From a virus, in the IMG/VR virus record IMGVR_UViG_3300018875_000004, positions 32,184-96,183 of that record: a stretch of DNA of 64,000 nt. The stretch is one strand, 5' to 3'. The notes below the pieces were generated by a model that was given only the letters and a program-made list of their open reading frames with translations, searched no databases and was not told where the DNA came from. Shown here in pieces: positions 49,954-58,811 of the stretch. Within the stretch, counting starts at the first letter, position 1; each line of letters starts with the position of its first letter. The translations under genes and the position numbers were made by a program.

Positions 49954-52353
49954 TTATGCCCAGGAATAAGACAAGCCTTGCAGGTCCTGTTCCTCTGACA
50001 AGATCACTTTAATACGAATGCTTTTGCCGGCTGGCAGGCTGCTGATATTGGTCAGCGTATCTGGGTTGATTTCTTTCCAGCTTGCGCCGTCGTCTCGGCT
50101 GACGAAGTACTTCGGACCCAGTGGGTTAAGCACATCAAACACGATCCCAATATTCTCGATATACGGCGTCAGATCGTAAGATCTCTCCCAGACACTGAGC
50201 TGATCTGCGATTACCATGTCCGTGCTGGTTTCGAGGTTCAGGTAGAATCCGAACCGGGCCTTTTTATTCGGGAACAATGCTTCCAGTTCTTGCCGGCTTA
50301 GATTATTTAACTCCTCAATACTCCAGCCGTTTGCCTTGACGGAAGCTGCATCGTTAACGTCCACCAGCTGCTTGCCCTTCCACGTTACACCGCTATCCCC
50401 ACTTGCAATGATGCGCAAGTCTTCTCCGCCAGCCTTCTCCATGAAGAACATCTCGATCTCCTGCGCTCCAATAGGGCCAGCTTTTGCATCAATAATATAC
50501 AGCCTAATGTATTTGTAAGGCAATACATTTTCGAAATAGTAGGTCTCTTTTGCGGCCTTCGTTTGAGTTGCTTGCTGTATTGTTACGAAGTTGATTCCGT
50601 CATTAGACCCTTCGAGTCTCCAGTTGCCGATGCGTGGGGTTTTGTCCATGCCTGCCCAACCAGTGGACGTAATCGTTGGAAGAATGCTGATCCCTCTGAC
50701 GACCTTTTGGTTCGGCAGTTCAATCATAATCCAGGCATTAGCATTAACTGTCGTACTCCAGGAAAGCGCATCATCCCCAAACACAGTATAGGCAGCGAGG
50801 TTATAATCGCTTGAAGATACGTTGTAACCCTGATCGTGATTTGAAGCAAGTGTCGGTATAGAGTCTACATCAGATATAACGGAGCCGCTGGTTCCGAGAA
50901 GAGAAATACGCTCAACCTCATCAAATTGAGTATCGGCTGTCTGAAGAATAACCTTTTCCCGTGGGACTGCAGTCGTGTAAAATTCCTTCTCTGGATTTCC
51001 AGATTCCTCCGTCCAGACCAGCATTTCTGGAGTATCCGATATCAACTCGTATATCTTCGCATTATCCATGAGGCTGTAGTCGCCAAAGCCGTGCTGATCA
51101 AAGAGGGCTTTTGTAACCGGCGCTTGCCCTACGGTTTTCCATACTGGCTTTGTCTCCTGTTCGTAGAGCTTAAACTCGTTCACGGAAGTATACGCTGACG
51201 TTGCGCTGCCGTATGCGTTATCCGTCCAATTCAGTCTATACTGTTTGAATGTTCCTGGCGAAGATACCATGTATTCAATTTCAGTATTTGCCGTGGTCCA
51301 CAGCTGCCCTGTCTGGGTGTCAAGAACCGTCCAGTTCGTTCCGTCATCCGAACCCTCGAAAGTCCAATCCTTCGGCAGATATTTGAGATTGTTCGTGCCG
51401 GATCGAATCGCATATTTTAAAATCAGCTTCGGCTGCGTAAACTCATATCCGAGATATCCTTTGTTGCCGTCGCCGTTTCTGCTGCAGAACCCCTCCAAAT
51501 CATCTATTTGGTTGAAAGCCTTCCAGGCAGCATACGATCCTGCATACACGGAGCTTGCGAATGCTCGTCCACTTGGAGTATTGTCAGAAGTCATTTGGGC
51601 AGTAGCGACATTCGCCTTTACTCCATTCGGCACATGGACGATTGTTTTAATGTCAGATTCATCCTGCACTAAATACTTATGATCGTACATGAGAAGCGTA
51701 TGCGCGCCATTTGCGTCAACAGCGTCGGAAACGTAGACGTTGTTTTGGATATTGATTGTTGGCCATGCTTCTGCTTCAACTGGGTCTGTTGTATTGTAGG
51801 TTATAGTGGTCGATCCGTCAAAATACTGAAGAAACATTTTAGTATCCGAGATACCCACGTTTCTCACCCACCTGAAAAGCCCGCTGCCTGCGCGGTTGAC
51901 TGCGGTATCCCACTTACCCGCATAGCTGAAGCTAACATCCAGAGCGCTTGCGTAGTTCCCACTAAGCCCGCCGAACTCTTTTGCAGAAACAATAAATACA
52001 TTATAGTTTCTTGTCACGGCACTTCGAGTGCCAGTTGCGGATGCAAACTGCGATACTTCAAGAGGTGTAGTAAGGATAGCCTTTTTAAGCTTGCTGCTTA
52101 GTGTATTGTAAAAGTCGATCTCGCAGTATTTTGAAACTGCGGACTCGTGATAACTCCAAGGAAGAACGCTCGGAACTTCTGCAGTTTGAGAAATCAGTTT
52201 TGCTTTAGTCGTGATGAGCGTTACGGAATCACCAGGATAGTTTGCATGGTTAAAATCGAGGACTTCCCACTCGATCGGATTCCCGGATTCATCCAGGGAA
52301 AAAGGGTCGATGACCCTTGATCCTTTTGGAAGCTCGGTAATTAATTTAGCCAT
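49954..52353 (-). CDS. Adhesin-like tail protein with two discoidin domains, 799 aa
   Basis: An N-terminal region with a collar-like segment (YNVFIVSAKEFGGLSGNYAS) is followed by discoidin 1 (about 255-400: AAWKAFNQIDDLEGFCSRNG, DWTFEGSDDGTNWTVLDTQ), a linker (KALFDQHGFGDYSLMDN) shared with the 984-residue protein, discoidin 2 (about 505-645: IMIELPNQKVVRGISILPT, RLEGSNDGINFVTIQQ), and the shared C-terminal module (YFVSRDDGASWKEINPDTLT ... LQGLSYSWA). Discoidin domains commonly bind glycans. Its start overlaps the previous stop by 8 nt. Confidence 0.7.
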   Translation of the reverse strand: MAKLITELPKGSRVIDPFSLDESGNPIEWEVLDFNHANYPGDSVTLITTKAKLISQTAEVPSVLPWSYHESAVSKYCEIDFYNTLSSKLKKAILTTPLEVSQFASATGTRSAVTRNYNVFIVSAKEFGGLSGNYASALDVSFSYAGKWDTAVNRAGSGLFRWVRNVGISDTKMFLQYFDGSTTITYNTTDPVEAEAWPTINIQNNVYVSDAVDANGAHTLLMYDHKYLVQDESDIKTIVHVPNGVKANVATAQMTSDNTPSGRAFASSVYAGSYAAWKAFNQIDDLEGFCSRNGDGNKGYLGYEFTQPKLILKYAIRSGTNNLKYLPKDWTFEGSDDGTNWTVLDTQTGQLWTTANTEIEYMVSSPGTFKQYRLNWTDNAYGSATSAYTSVNEFKLYEQETKPVWKTVGQAPVTKALFDQHGFGDYSLMDNAKIYELISDTPEMLVWTEESGNPEKEFYTTAVPREKVILQTADTQFDEVERISLLGTSGSVISDVDSIPTLASNHDQGYNVSSSDYNLAAYTVFGDDALSWSTTVNANAWIMIELPNQKVVRGISILPTITSTGWAGMDKTPRIGNWRLEGSNDGINFVTIQQATQTKAAKETYYFENVLPYKYIRLYIIDAKAGPIGAQEIEMFFMEKAGGEDLRIIASGDSGVTWKGKQLVDVNDAASVKANGWSIEELNNLSRQELEALFPNKKARFGFYLNLETSTDMVIADQLSVWERSYDLTPYIENIGIVFDVLNPLGPKYFVSRDDGASWKEINPDTLTNISSLPAGKSIRIKVILSEEQDLQGLSYSWA

Positions 52354-54670
52354 GATATTTCACCTCCACTTTCTCGATATTCTTAAAGTCTGCCTTCTTG
52401 ATGGGAAATCTGAACATCGTTCCCTGCTCTACATATTGGACATCCTTTGCTTTAACATCCAGGTACTTCGTTTTCATCCGTAGTTGGCCATCCAGAGTCA
52501 CCTGGTCATCAATCGTCAGGCTGCCCGCTTCCGATGAATCGAAGCTGCTGATCGCTCGCTCGCTGACTTTTACTGAAGCTTTCAAGGATGCTTTAATCTT
52601 CACATAGCGTCCAGGAGGAGCAGCTATATTTCCTTTTCCGCTTACTGGGGAGTAGTTGGAAAAACTGACTCCATCGGGTGAAGTAGCGATTTGGAAATCA
52701 ATCTGGCTTTTATAATCAGACTCAAGCATATCAATTTCGCCAAAGGCAACATAGTTATATCCTGTTCCGGTTGGCGAGTCGGTTGCGAGGACATTGATCC
52801 GATACTGCAGATACGCGACGTTGTTGTCGATCTCATACGTTCTCTTCTCGCTTAACCCCCAGCCTTCTTGACCATACCGTCCATCCAACACTACCCAACT
52901 AACCCCATCGTTCGATCCCTCAAACGTCCAGGAAGCAGGGTTATAAGCCGCGTTTATCTTTGTATGACTGGAAGTTACTGAATAACACTCGATAACCACC
53001 GGTTCAACAAAGGCATATCCTATAGATCGGGACGTGTCTGAATTATTGGTGATTATCGCAACCGTGCTCAGACTCTTATCGAACGCCTTAAAAAGTGAAT
53101 AGGCTGTCGTGTAGTTCTCACCGATTGCCTTGCCGTAAGGAGCCGCATTGCTTGTCATAGGAGGGATCGTGCTCTGCTTGTAGACGCGGGGGGCTTTGAA
53201 ATCGATATTTGATTTCGCAAACGATTTATAATTGTCCCCTAAGTCGAGCACAGATGATTCCCATGTTCCTTCAGTGACTGTCTGCGACAGCTCGATCTTG
53301 CCGTTATTCAAAACCGTATTTGTGTTTTTGCCGGCCGATAAATCGAAGCTCTTTTCATCCTGGTATTTAATGCTGCCTACCTGTGACAGGACAACCAGAT
53401 TTGGAACGGCATTACTAATCTCTGAATTTGTGATGACGGTCGCCTTGTCCGATCCGGACGCAACTTCAATCTTTCCTTCAGAGGCGTTGTGCGTGTAGCC
53501 CGAAGACAGGGTGGAATCTATCCCGCTATCGTCATCAAAACTATCAATAACCATATCAGATAAACGATATTTTCTTGCATTGAGAAGTGTACTAACCCGC
53601 AGATTATGCTTGTTAAGATTGGTTGTCACCATCTTCTCCATTTCGGAGATTCGGGTATTTATCGGACGGGCGCGATAATTGATCGAAAGCCTGCTGATGC
53701 TTAGATTTTTTCCGGCTGGCGCTGCGATCCTCACCTTAAACTTGGAATTGAACTTCGAACTGATTATTCCCCCAGCACCAAGTGTTTCAAAACCTTTTCC
53801 GGTGTCGATCGTCACATCTGCTGTAGTAAAATCATCCTCAGTGTAAATTGGCTTTGATTCTCCTTGCTCATACAGCTGCGTTCGCCCAACAATAAAGTTA
53901 TTGGTGCTGCTGGTGGTATCAGCCGTTTGATCAAAGTAGAATCGATAGTATCTGTAAGCACTGTTATTGGTAAACTGGAATGTCTTTGTGATCGGCGTAT
54001 TCCAGTCCCTCCAGCCGCCCCAATCGCTTGTAGTTGCTGTTCTAGTGTCGATTGTAGTCCAGTTTGTGCCATCGTCGCTTCCCTCAAATCGCCACGATCC
54101 CGGCATCGCTCCAGCATACATATTAGTAGTCGTTGCTTCTGATCCGGTAGACATCGTATACTGTGTTACATTTTTAGCAGAGCCCATATCTATCATAACC
54201 CAGGAGTTTCTAATCACTCCGAAGGTTGATCTCCAAGAAGATCTATATGCGTCAGAGAACATACCATATGCTGAGCCACTAGATGCAGTGGCGACCAGTG
54301 GTGCAGGCGCTGTGCCAGATGTCATGCTATTCACCAATGGATTATAACTGCCTGGCTGCATGACCTTCGTTTGAATACTTATTTTCGAGATCGATACGGC
54401 GTCCGATAAATCAATTTCTCCTATCCATGAGCCTGATCCTGTTAAAACTCCGCCTGCAGGAGCCACATTATTTAGTGTGCCTTTTCTCCACTGATCATCC
54501 GTATTGATAATGTGCTGAGCAATATCCTGTCCGATTCTTTTGGCTTCGAGCGCTTCTACTCTGCCCTTGACGTTAGCGTAGGATGCCTGAACATTATCAC
54601 CAAGACGATCTTTGATTTTCTTGATTTCTCGTTTGGCTTTTGTTGCTTTTTGTAACGAGATAACATCCAT
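52346..54670 (-). CDS. Adhesin-like tail protein with two discoidin domains, 774 aa
   Basis: Start MDVISLQKATKAKREIKKIK at 54670, chosen because it matches the starts of the 392- and 519-residue paralogues and has AGAGGTGA 6 nt upstream. An in-frame Met at 54871 would read through the end of the previous gene. Parts: helical N-terminus; discoidin 1 (about 100-240: SWRFEGSDDGTNWTTIDTR); linker NARKYRLSDMVIDSFDDDSG; discoidin 2 (about 520-660: LFKAFDKSLSTVAIITNNSD, SWTFEGSNDGVSWVVLDGR); C-terminal module shared with the 519-residue protein (RMKTKYLDVKAKDV, FKNIEKVEVKYHG). Confidence 0.7.
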   Translation of the reverse strand: MDVISLQKATKAKREIKKIKDRLGDNVQASYANVKGRVEALEAKRIGQDIAQHIINTDDQWRKGTLNNVAPAGGVLTGSGSWIGEIDLSDAVSISKISIQTKVMQPGSYNPLVNSMTSGTAPAPLVATASSGSAYGMFSDAYRSSWRSTFGVIRNSWVMIDMGSAKNVTQYTMSTGSEATTTNMYAGAMPGSWRFEGSDDGTNWTTIDTRTATTSDWGGWRDWNTPITKTFQFTNNSAYRYYRFYFDQTADTTSSTNNFIVGRTQLYEQGESKPIYTEDDFTTADVTIDTGKGFETLGAGGIISSKFNSKFKVRIAAPAGKNLSISRLSINYRARPINTRISEMEKMVTTNLNKHNLRVSTLLNARKYRLSDMVIDSFDDDSGIDSTLSSGYTHNASEGKIEVASGSDKATVITNSEISNAVPNLVVLSQVGSIKYQDEKSFDLSAGKNTNTVLNNGKIELSQTVTEGTWESSVLDLGDNYKSFAKSNIDFKAPRVYKQSTIPPMTSNAAPYGKAIGENYTTAYSLFKAFDKSLSTVAIITNNSDTSRSIGYAFVEPVVIECYSVTSSHTKINAAYNPASWTFEGSNDGVSWVVLDGRYGQEGWGLSEKRTYEIDNNVAYLQYRINVLATDSPTGTGYNYVAFGEIDMLESDYKSQIDFQIATSPDGVSFSNYSPVSGKGNIAAPPGRYVKIKASLKASVKVSERAISSFDSSEAGSLTIDDQVTLDGQLRMKTKYLDVKAKDVQYVEQGTMFRFPIKKADFKNIEKVEVKYHG

Positions 54671-54719
54671 CGAGTTCACCTCTTTCTTTAAATAAAGGAT
54701 GGGGCAGGGAAATAAATCC

Positions 54720-57674
54720 CTACACCCATGAATAAGCAAGTGCGCTGATGTAATCGCCAGATGGCACGGAGGCTTTAACTCTAAGCTGCGTCCCATTTTT
54801 TTGCGAGATATCCAGCAGTGTGTCCGCCGCACCCACCGTCCAGGTTGCACCATCATCCAGCGAATAGGCAAATGTTACACCCGCGGTTGCGTCGGCCGTA
54901 ATCAGTAGCGTCTTTTTCGTTCCGCTTACTAATTCGTAAGGCGTTACAATGTCACCAGGGCCATTATATCTCTTGTTGATTGTATCATAAGTGGCCGTAG
55001 TTAGCGATTTATCTGTGCCGGCGTCTGTCTCAAAGGTGTCGATTACAAGATCATAAAGCTTATATTTTTCGCCCAAAAGCAAAGCATTGCTCTTAAAATT
55101 GAGCTTTGCGATATTGATTACATTTAGACGCTCCAGATCTTTCAGTCGCCCTTCGACAGTCATTTCATCAAAGCTGGCCTTGATTGACAGCACAGATGGT
55201 GTGGCGTTGGTTGAAGACTTCGGTTTCAGCTTGATTTGATCCACCTTGGAGTAGTTGTCCAAGTAGTAGGCGAACCGGATTTTGTTTGAGCTGCCGATCA
55301 GTGCCGCCCACTGAGCTTCCGTCAGTCCGTTGAACGCGCCAGCTATCATTCCTTTTGCCACCACATCGCTGATGTTCGCAGCATCCACTGATACCCACGC
55401 CCCAGAGGAGTAAGTCTTCCAGCTCTGCCCTCCATCAACACTTGAGATGATTTTTATCTCTTCCGGAATGGCACTCTGAATCAATACCTCGATACCTTCA
55501 ATCCCTTGAGCAGGCAGTGTTATATCCCCCTCTGGAAATACGACTCTACTTGAAGGAAGGGCTGAAATACTGATCTTTTTCTCCACAATGCTTAGCATAT
55601 CGGTCCATGCAAGTATCTTCACTACGCTTGCAGTAAGCTGGTTCACCAGCGACTCTGTAATTAGTGTTAGATCATCCATCCCATAAGTCAGATACATTTG
55701 CTCGGTGACAGGAGCTGCGCCAACTGTTCTCCACCCAGTGCCATCGACTATCTTGATATCAGATCCATCTTGAATCAGGTATTTATTATTAATGATCTGG
55801 GTGAGGATCAGCATCGGCCTAAAGTTTTCATTTACGGCCGACATCTCTGTGGCAACCACATAGCCAGATCCGGATGCCGAACCACTTCCTCGAACAGTCC
55901 GGTAGGAAGTGCCAAATGTGTTGGTTGAAGTGGTCAGACTCCATCTGCTCATCCAATTCCATACGCTGTTGTCGCCTGGCGTAATCTTTCCATTAAGACT
56001 TGATCCCACGATATACCGGTCCCACTCGTTATTGGTATCGGTAGAAGAATAACCGCCTGTCATGAGTCGAATGCGCCCTTTGATTTGATCGACTTCTTCC
56101 AGGAAGTCTATTTCTGCAGTTCGAACATATCCGCCGCCGCCGTTGCCTGTAATTACAATTCGATACGCTGTGTATGGTGTATCATTGCTGATCGAAAAGG
56201 TTCTTTTCTCGAAAATTCCAAAGGTATATCCACTCTTGGCGTCCAATACGACCCAGGTTGCCCCGTTGTCGTTTGAAGCTTCGAATCTCCACGACTTCAT
56301 ATAGTCAGTGTCCATATTGGTATTGCCACCCATGATTGAATATCCTTTGATAGTTTTGGGCGATGTAAAGTCGTATCTAATCCATGCGTTATTCCATTGG
56401 CCACCAAGCATAAGCCAGCCAGCAGTTGTTTTATCAAAAGCACGCCACGCATCTCCGGCCGCTGAATAGATCGAACTTGCGGAAGCTCTACCATACTCTG
56501 ATACATTCGAAGTCATAGCGGGAATGGCAGAAACTAAACCCTTTGGCGTAAGATCGATGCCGGTAGTCGTTGCTATCCCGGCAACATTCAGGGCATCCCA
56601 AGTGATTGCACTTTGGATATTACGATCGGGCAGGAGTCTTATTTCGCCGTTGTAGTTATCTACCATAATAAAGTAAAAGTCCCCATTAGGCGCGCCTGGC
56701 GCAATCGCACCCGAAATAAAGTCCGTTGTTTCTCGCCCAAGATTTCGGAATGTTCCTACCGAGTTCAGCCCTGCCGAATAATTACAGCGAATCCTTTTGC
56801 CGACTACCAATTCACTTGCGTTTTCCACTTCGTCAGGATGATAAATTCGAGCAGATGAGGCGATATCTACCGCATCAAACCACATATATCCATCTTCTCT
56901 CGAAAGACTGATAGTATGCCTTTTGTCTTCAAGATCGGTTCTTTCATATATGATTACGTTATAGGTTAAAGCCCCGTTTACAGAGATAGTTTCAGTCACA
57001 CCATCCAAATTAACCTTAACTGTTTTTGCACCTGTCGTGTTTTTGACGCCAATAATTCGAATGAATGGCCCCGTAAAACTGAAGGTAATTGGACTATTTG
57101 TGGATGTGTTATTATAATACGACCCCAGGTATGCGGAGTTGTCGGTGGCATACCCCCATCCTGAGCCGAAGCTAAACGCACCGCACGAAGAATCGAGCCT
57201 CTTCCATTCAGGTTCTGGTGCTGTCAGCTGATTGCCGATTTGCGCTACAATATAACCTGTATCATCAATGTCGATGGCGTCAATCATAAAGGTTTTTGCG
57301 ACATTGCTTTGAATTTTAACCGTGTGGACAACGTTGGGCAGACCTATCTTCTCATAGTTAAGTGTCTTGTACACTCCTGCCGCTCCACCAGATTGACTAA
57401 AATTCTCAGAAGAGCCGTCAATCGTAATTGCGATAGACTCAGAGTAATTGGTCGGACTCATGTAGCCAATAATTCTAATTTTCGTTCCTTTGAATTTAAA
57501 GGTTACAAAGTCTGTTGTATTGCCTGTTTTTAATCCATGATACGTGCTGTTATGGGCATTAGCATCTGACGCTAATGCAAAATTGGTGCTGCTATATGAA
57601 AGATATGCGTGAGTATCGTCATTTCTACTCCACCCGGGTTCTGGTGCTGTCAGCTGCTGTCCAATTACTGCCAT
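54720..57674 (-). CDS. Adhesin-like tail protein with tandem CBM-like repeats and discoidin, 984 aa
   Basis: The N-terminus carries two tandem repeats of about 140 residues, each opening QLTAPEPxW (IGQQLTAPEPGWSRNDDTHA and IGNQLTAPEPEWKRLDSS) with a K-G-T/G-P-F-x-I-R-I-I-G sandwich. Next come a G-K-R-I-R-C-N-Y module, a discoidin domain (about 395-540: DAWRAFDKTTAGWLMLGGQW, SWRFEASNDNGATWVVLDAK), an NEWDRYIVGSS ... ENFRPMLIL domain also seen in the 375-residue protein, the linker EKYKLYDLVIDTFETDAGTD, and the C-terminal YSLDDGATWTVG ... LAYSWV module. GGGAGG precedes the ATG. Probably the main host-recognition fibre of this cluster. Confidence 0.7.
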   Translation of the reverse strand: MAVIGQQLTAPEPGWSRNDDTHAYLSYSSTNFALASDANAHNSTYHGLKTGNTTDFVTFKFKGTKIRIIGYMSPTNYSESIAITIDGSSENFSQSGGAAGVYKTLNYEKIGLPNVVHTVKIQSNVAKTFMIDAIDIDDTGYIVAQIGNQLTAPEPEWKRLDSSCGAFSFGSGWGYATDNSAYLGSYYNNTSTNSPITFSFTGPFIRIIGVKNTTGAKTVKVNLDGVTETISVNGALTYNVIIYERTDLEDKRHTISLSREDGYMWFDAVDIASSARIYHPDEVENASELVVGKRIRCNYSAGLNSVGTFRNLGRETTDFISGAIAPGAPNGDFYFIMVDNYNGEIRLLPDRNIQSAITWDALNVAGIATTTGIDLTPKGLVSAIPAMTSNVSEYGRASASSIYSAAGDAWRAFDKTTAGWLMLGGQWNNAWIRYDFTSPKTIKGYSIMGGNTNMDTDYMKSWRFEASNDNGATWVVLDAKSGYTFGIFEKRTFSISNDTPYTAYRIVITGNGGGGYVRTAEIDFLEEVDQIKGRIRLMTGGYSSTDTNNEWDRYIVGSSLNGKITPGDNSVWNWMSRWSLTTSTNTFGTSYRTVRGSGSASGSGYVVATEMSAVNENFRPMLILTQIINNKYLIQDGSDIKIVDGTGWRTVGAAPVTEQMYLTYGMDDLTLITESLVNQLTASVVKILAWTDMLSIVEKKISISALPSSRVVFPEGDITLPAQGIEGIEVLIQSAIPEEIKIISSVDGGQSWKTYSSGAWVSVDAANISDVVAKGMIAGAFNGLTEAQWAALIGSSNKIRFAYYLDNYSKVDQIKLKPKSSTNATPSVLSIKASFDEMTVEGRLKDLERLNVINIAKLNFKSNALLLGEKYKLYDLVIDTFETDAGTDKSLTTATYDTINKRYNGPGDIVTPYELVSGTKKTLLITADATAGVTFAYSLDDGATWTVGAADTLLDISQKNGTQLRVKASVPSGDYISALAYSWV
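57211..57656. repeat. 20-bp direct repeat marking an internal duplication
   Basis: GGTTCTGGTGCTGTCAGCTG (plus strand) occurs identically at 57211-57230 and 57637-57656, 426 bp apart. It encodes the QLTAPEP openings of the two N-terminal repeats of the 984-residue protein. Nucleotide identity at this boundary suggests a fairly recent duplication or gene conversion. Confidence 0.8.
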
Positions 57675-57677
57675 CTC

Positions 57678-58805
57678 TTATTCCTCCCTATATTCCAACA
57701 CTGGCCGGAATCCGAATGTCGCGTCTGCAGTTGCCGCAGACAGATAGTTGATGTCCGCCCAAGTGCTTCGGCTGTTTTTCCCTCGACCAATCCTTGTAGA
57801 CAGGCTTGCCGAGGTAGAAGTAGCCCCCGAGTTGTCCTTCCATGTACCAGATAGCGGAGTGTCCTGACACCAGGTATAGCACTCCTCATAGTGGAACACG
57901 TCGTTTAATGAACTGCCTGCCTGGATCTTTGCCGCTGGGAATCCTAAAACTAAACGATCCCACTCGTTATTGGTTGGCCATGCTCCTTTACCCTGATAAG
58001 TCAAGGTTGGTTGTCCATTCGCATCTGCATATGCCGATCCGCCAGTAGGTGACCGAAGAATACCGTCATTCTCCATCATTTCCATCTCTTCGATATAGGT
58101 GAAGTACCCACCTGTATATCCGCAGTTGGCTGTAATATTGATTCGATAATACCGGTATTTATTCTTATTGGCGAACGAAAAAACTTTCTTCGTCGTATTC
58201 CAGCTGCTGAAATTGGCCTGCCGATCAAGGATGACTTGTTCGCCTGCAAAGGCTCCGGTATTCGAAGCTTCGAATGTCCAGTCTTTTGGTGAGGCGGATG
58301 GATAAAATCCAGAAACGATTGTATATTTTTGAATCGTTTTTTCATTGCCCGCTCCGAAATCATACATCAGCCAAGCACTCGTCGCCCCTACTGCAGTAAC
58401 CCATCTTGCCGTATCAGACCCAGTGTTTCGGTTGAAGGCTTTATAGGCTTCGTACCCAGTTAGTTCCGAGCTGGCCGATGCAACGCCAGATGGGGCTGTA
58501 TTGCTTGTCATGATTGGCAAGGCATTGCCGGTATCAAACACAGCATTCTCAATTCTTGCTATGTTGTTAAGGGCATTCCAACTGCTTCCGGCGTATGCAA
58601 CTCGATCAGCAATGCAGATGCCTTTTGCTGTCTTAATCAGGTAGAGGAACTGGCCTGTTGCCCACGAGGTTCCTGGAGTGTTTGGCAGCTCTGTGGTTCC
58701 GCCGAAATAGAAGCTTGACCCATTCCAACCAAATTTGATATAGTCGCCTACTGTCATCTCCTGTAGGCTTGTGCAAAGCTTGCCTGTTGTCGCTGGTACA
58801 GCCAT
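57678..58805 (-). CDS. Adhesin-like tail protein with discoidin and FRPVLEY domain, 375 aa
   Basis: N-terminus with LQEMTVGDYIKFGWNG and GQFLYLIKTAKGICIADRV, a module often seen in tail fibres of Bacillales phages and prophages. A discoidin domain lies at about 125-270 (EAYKAFNRNTGSDTARWVTA, DWTFEASNTGAFAGEQVIL). The C-terminal domain (NNEWDRLVLGFPAAKI ... ATFGFRPVLEYREE) typically ends tail-fibre proteins. AGAGGTG precedes the ATG. Likely receptor-binding. Confidence 0.72.
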   Translation of the reverse strand: MAVPATTGKLCTSLQEMTVGDYIKFGWNGSSFYFGGTTELPNTPGTSWATGQFLYLIKTAKGICIADRVAYAGSSWNALNNIARIENAVFDTGNALPIMTSNTAPSGVASASSELTGYEAYKAFNRNTGSDTARWVTAVGATSAWLMYDFGAGNEKTIQKYTIVSGFYPSASPKDWTFEASNTGAFAGEQVILDRQANFSSWNTTKKVFSFANKNKYRYYRINITANCGYTGGYFTYIEEMEMMENDGILRSPTGGSAYADANGQPTLTYQGKGAWPTNNEWDRLVLGFPAAKIQAGSSLNDVFHYEECYTWCQDTPLSGTWKDNSGATSTSASLSTRIGRGKNSRSTWADINYLSAATADATFGFRPVLEYREE

Positions 58806-58811
58806 CGATGA

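Noticed and set aside
54671-54871. A longer start (in-frame Met at 54871) for the 774-residue adhesin
   Set aside because: It would read through the end of the previous gene, has no binding site, and the internal MDVIS start matches two paralogues.
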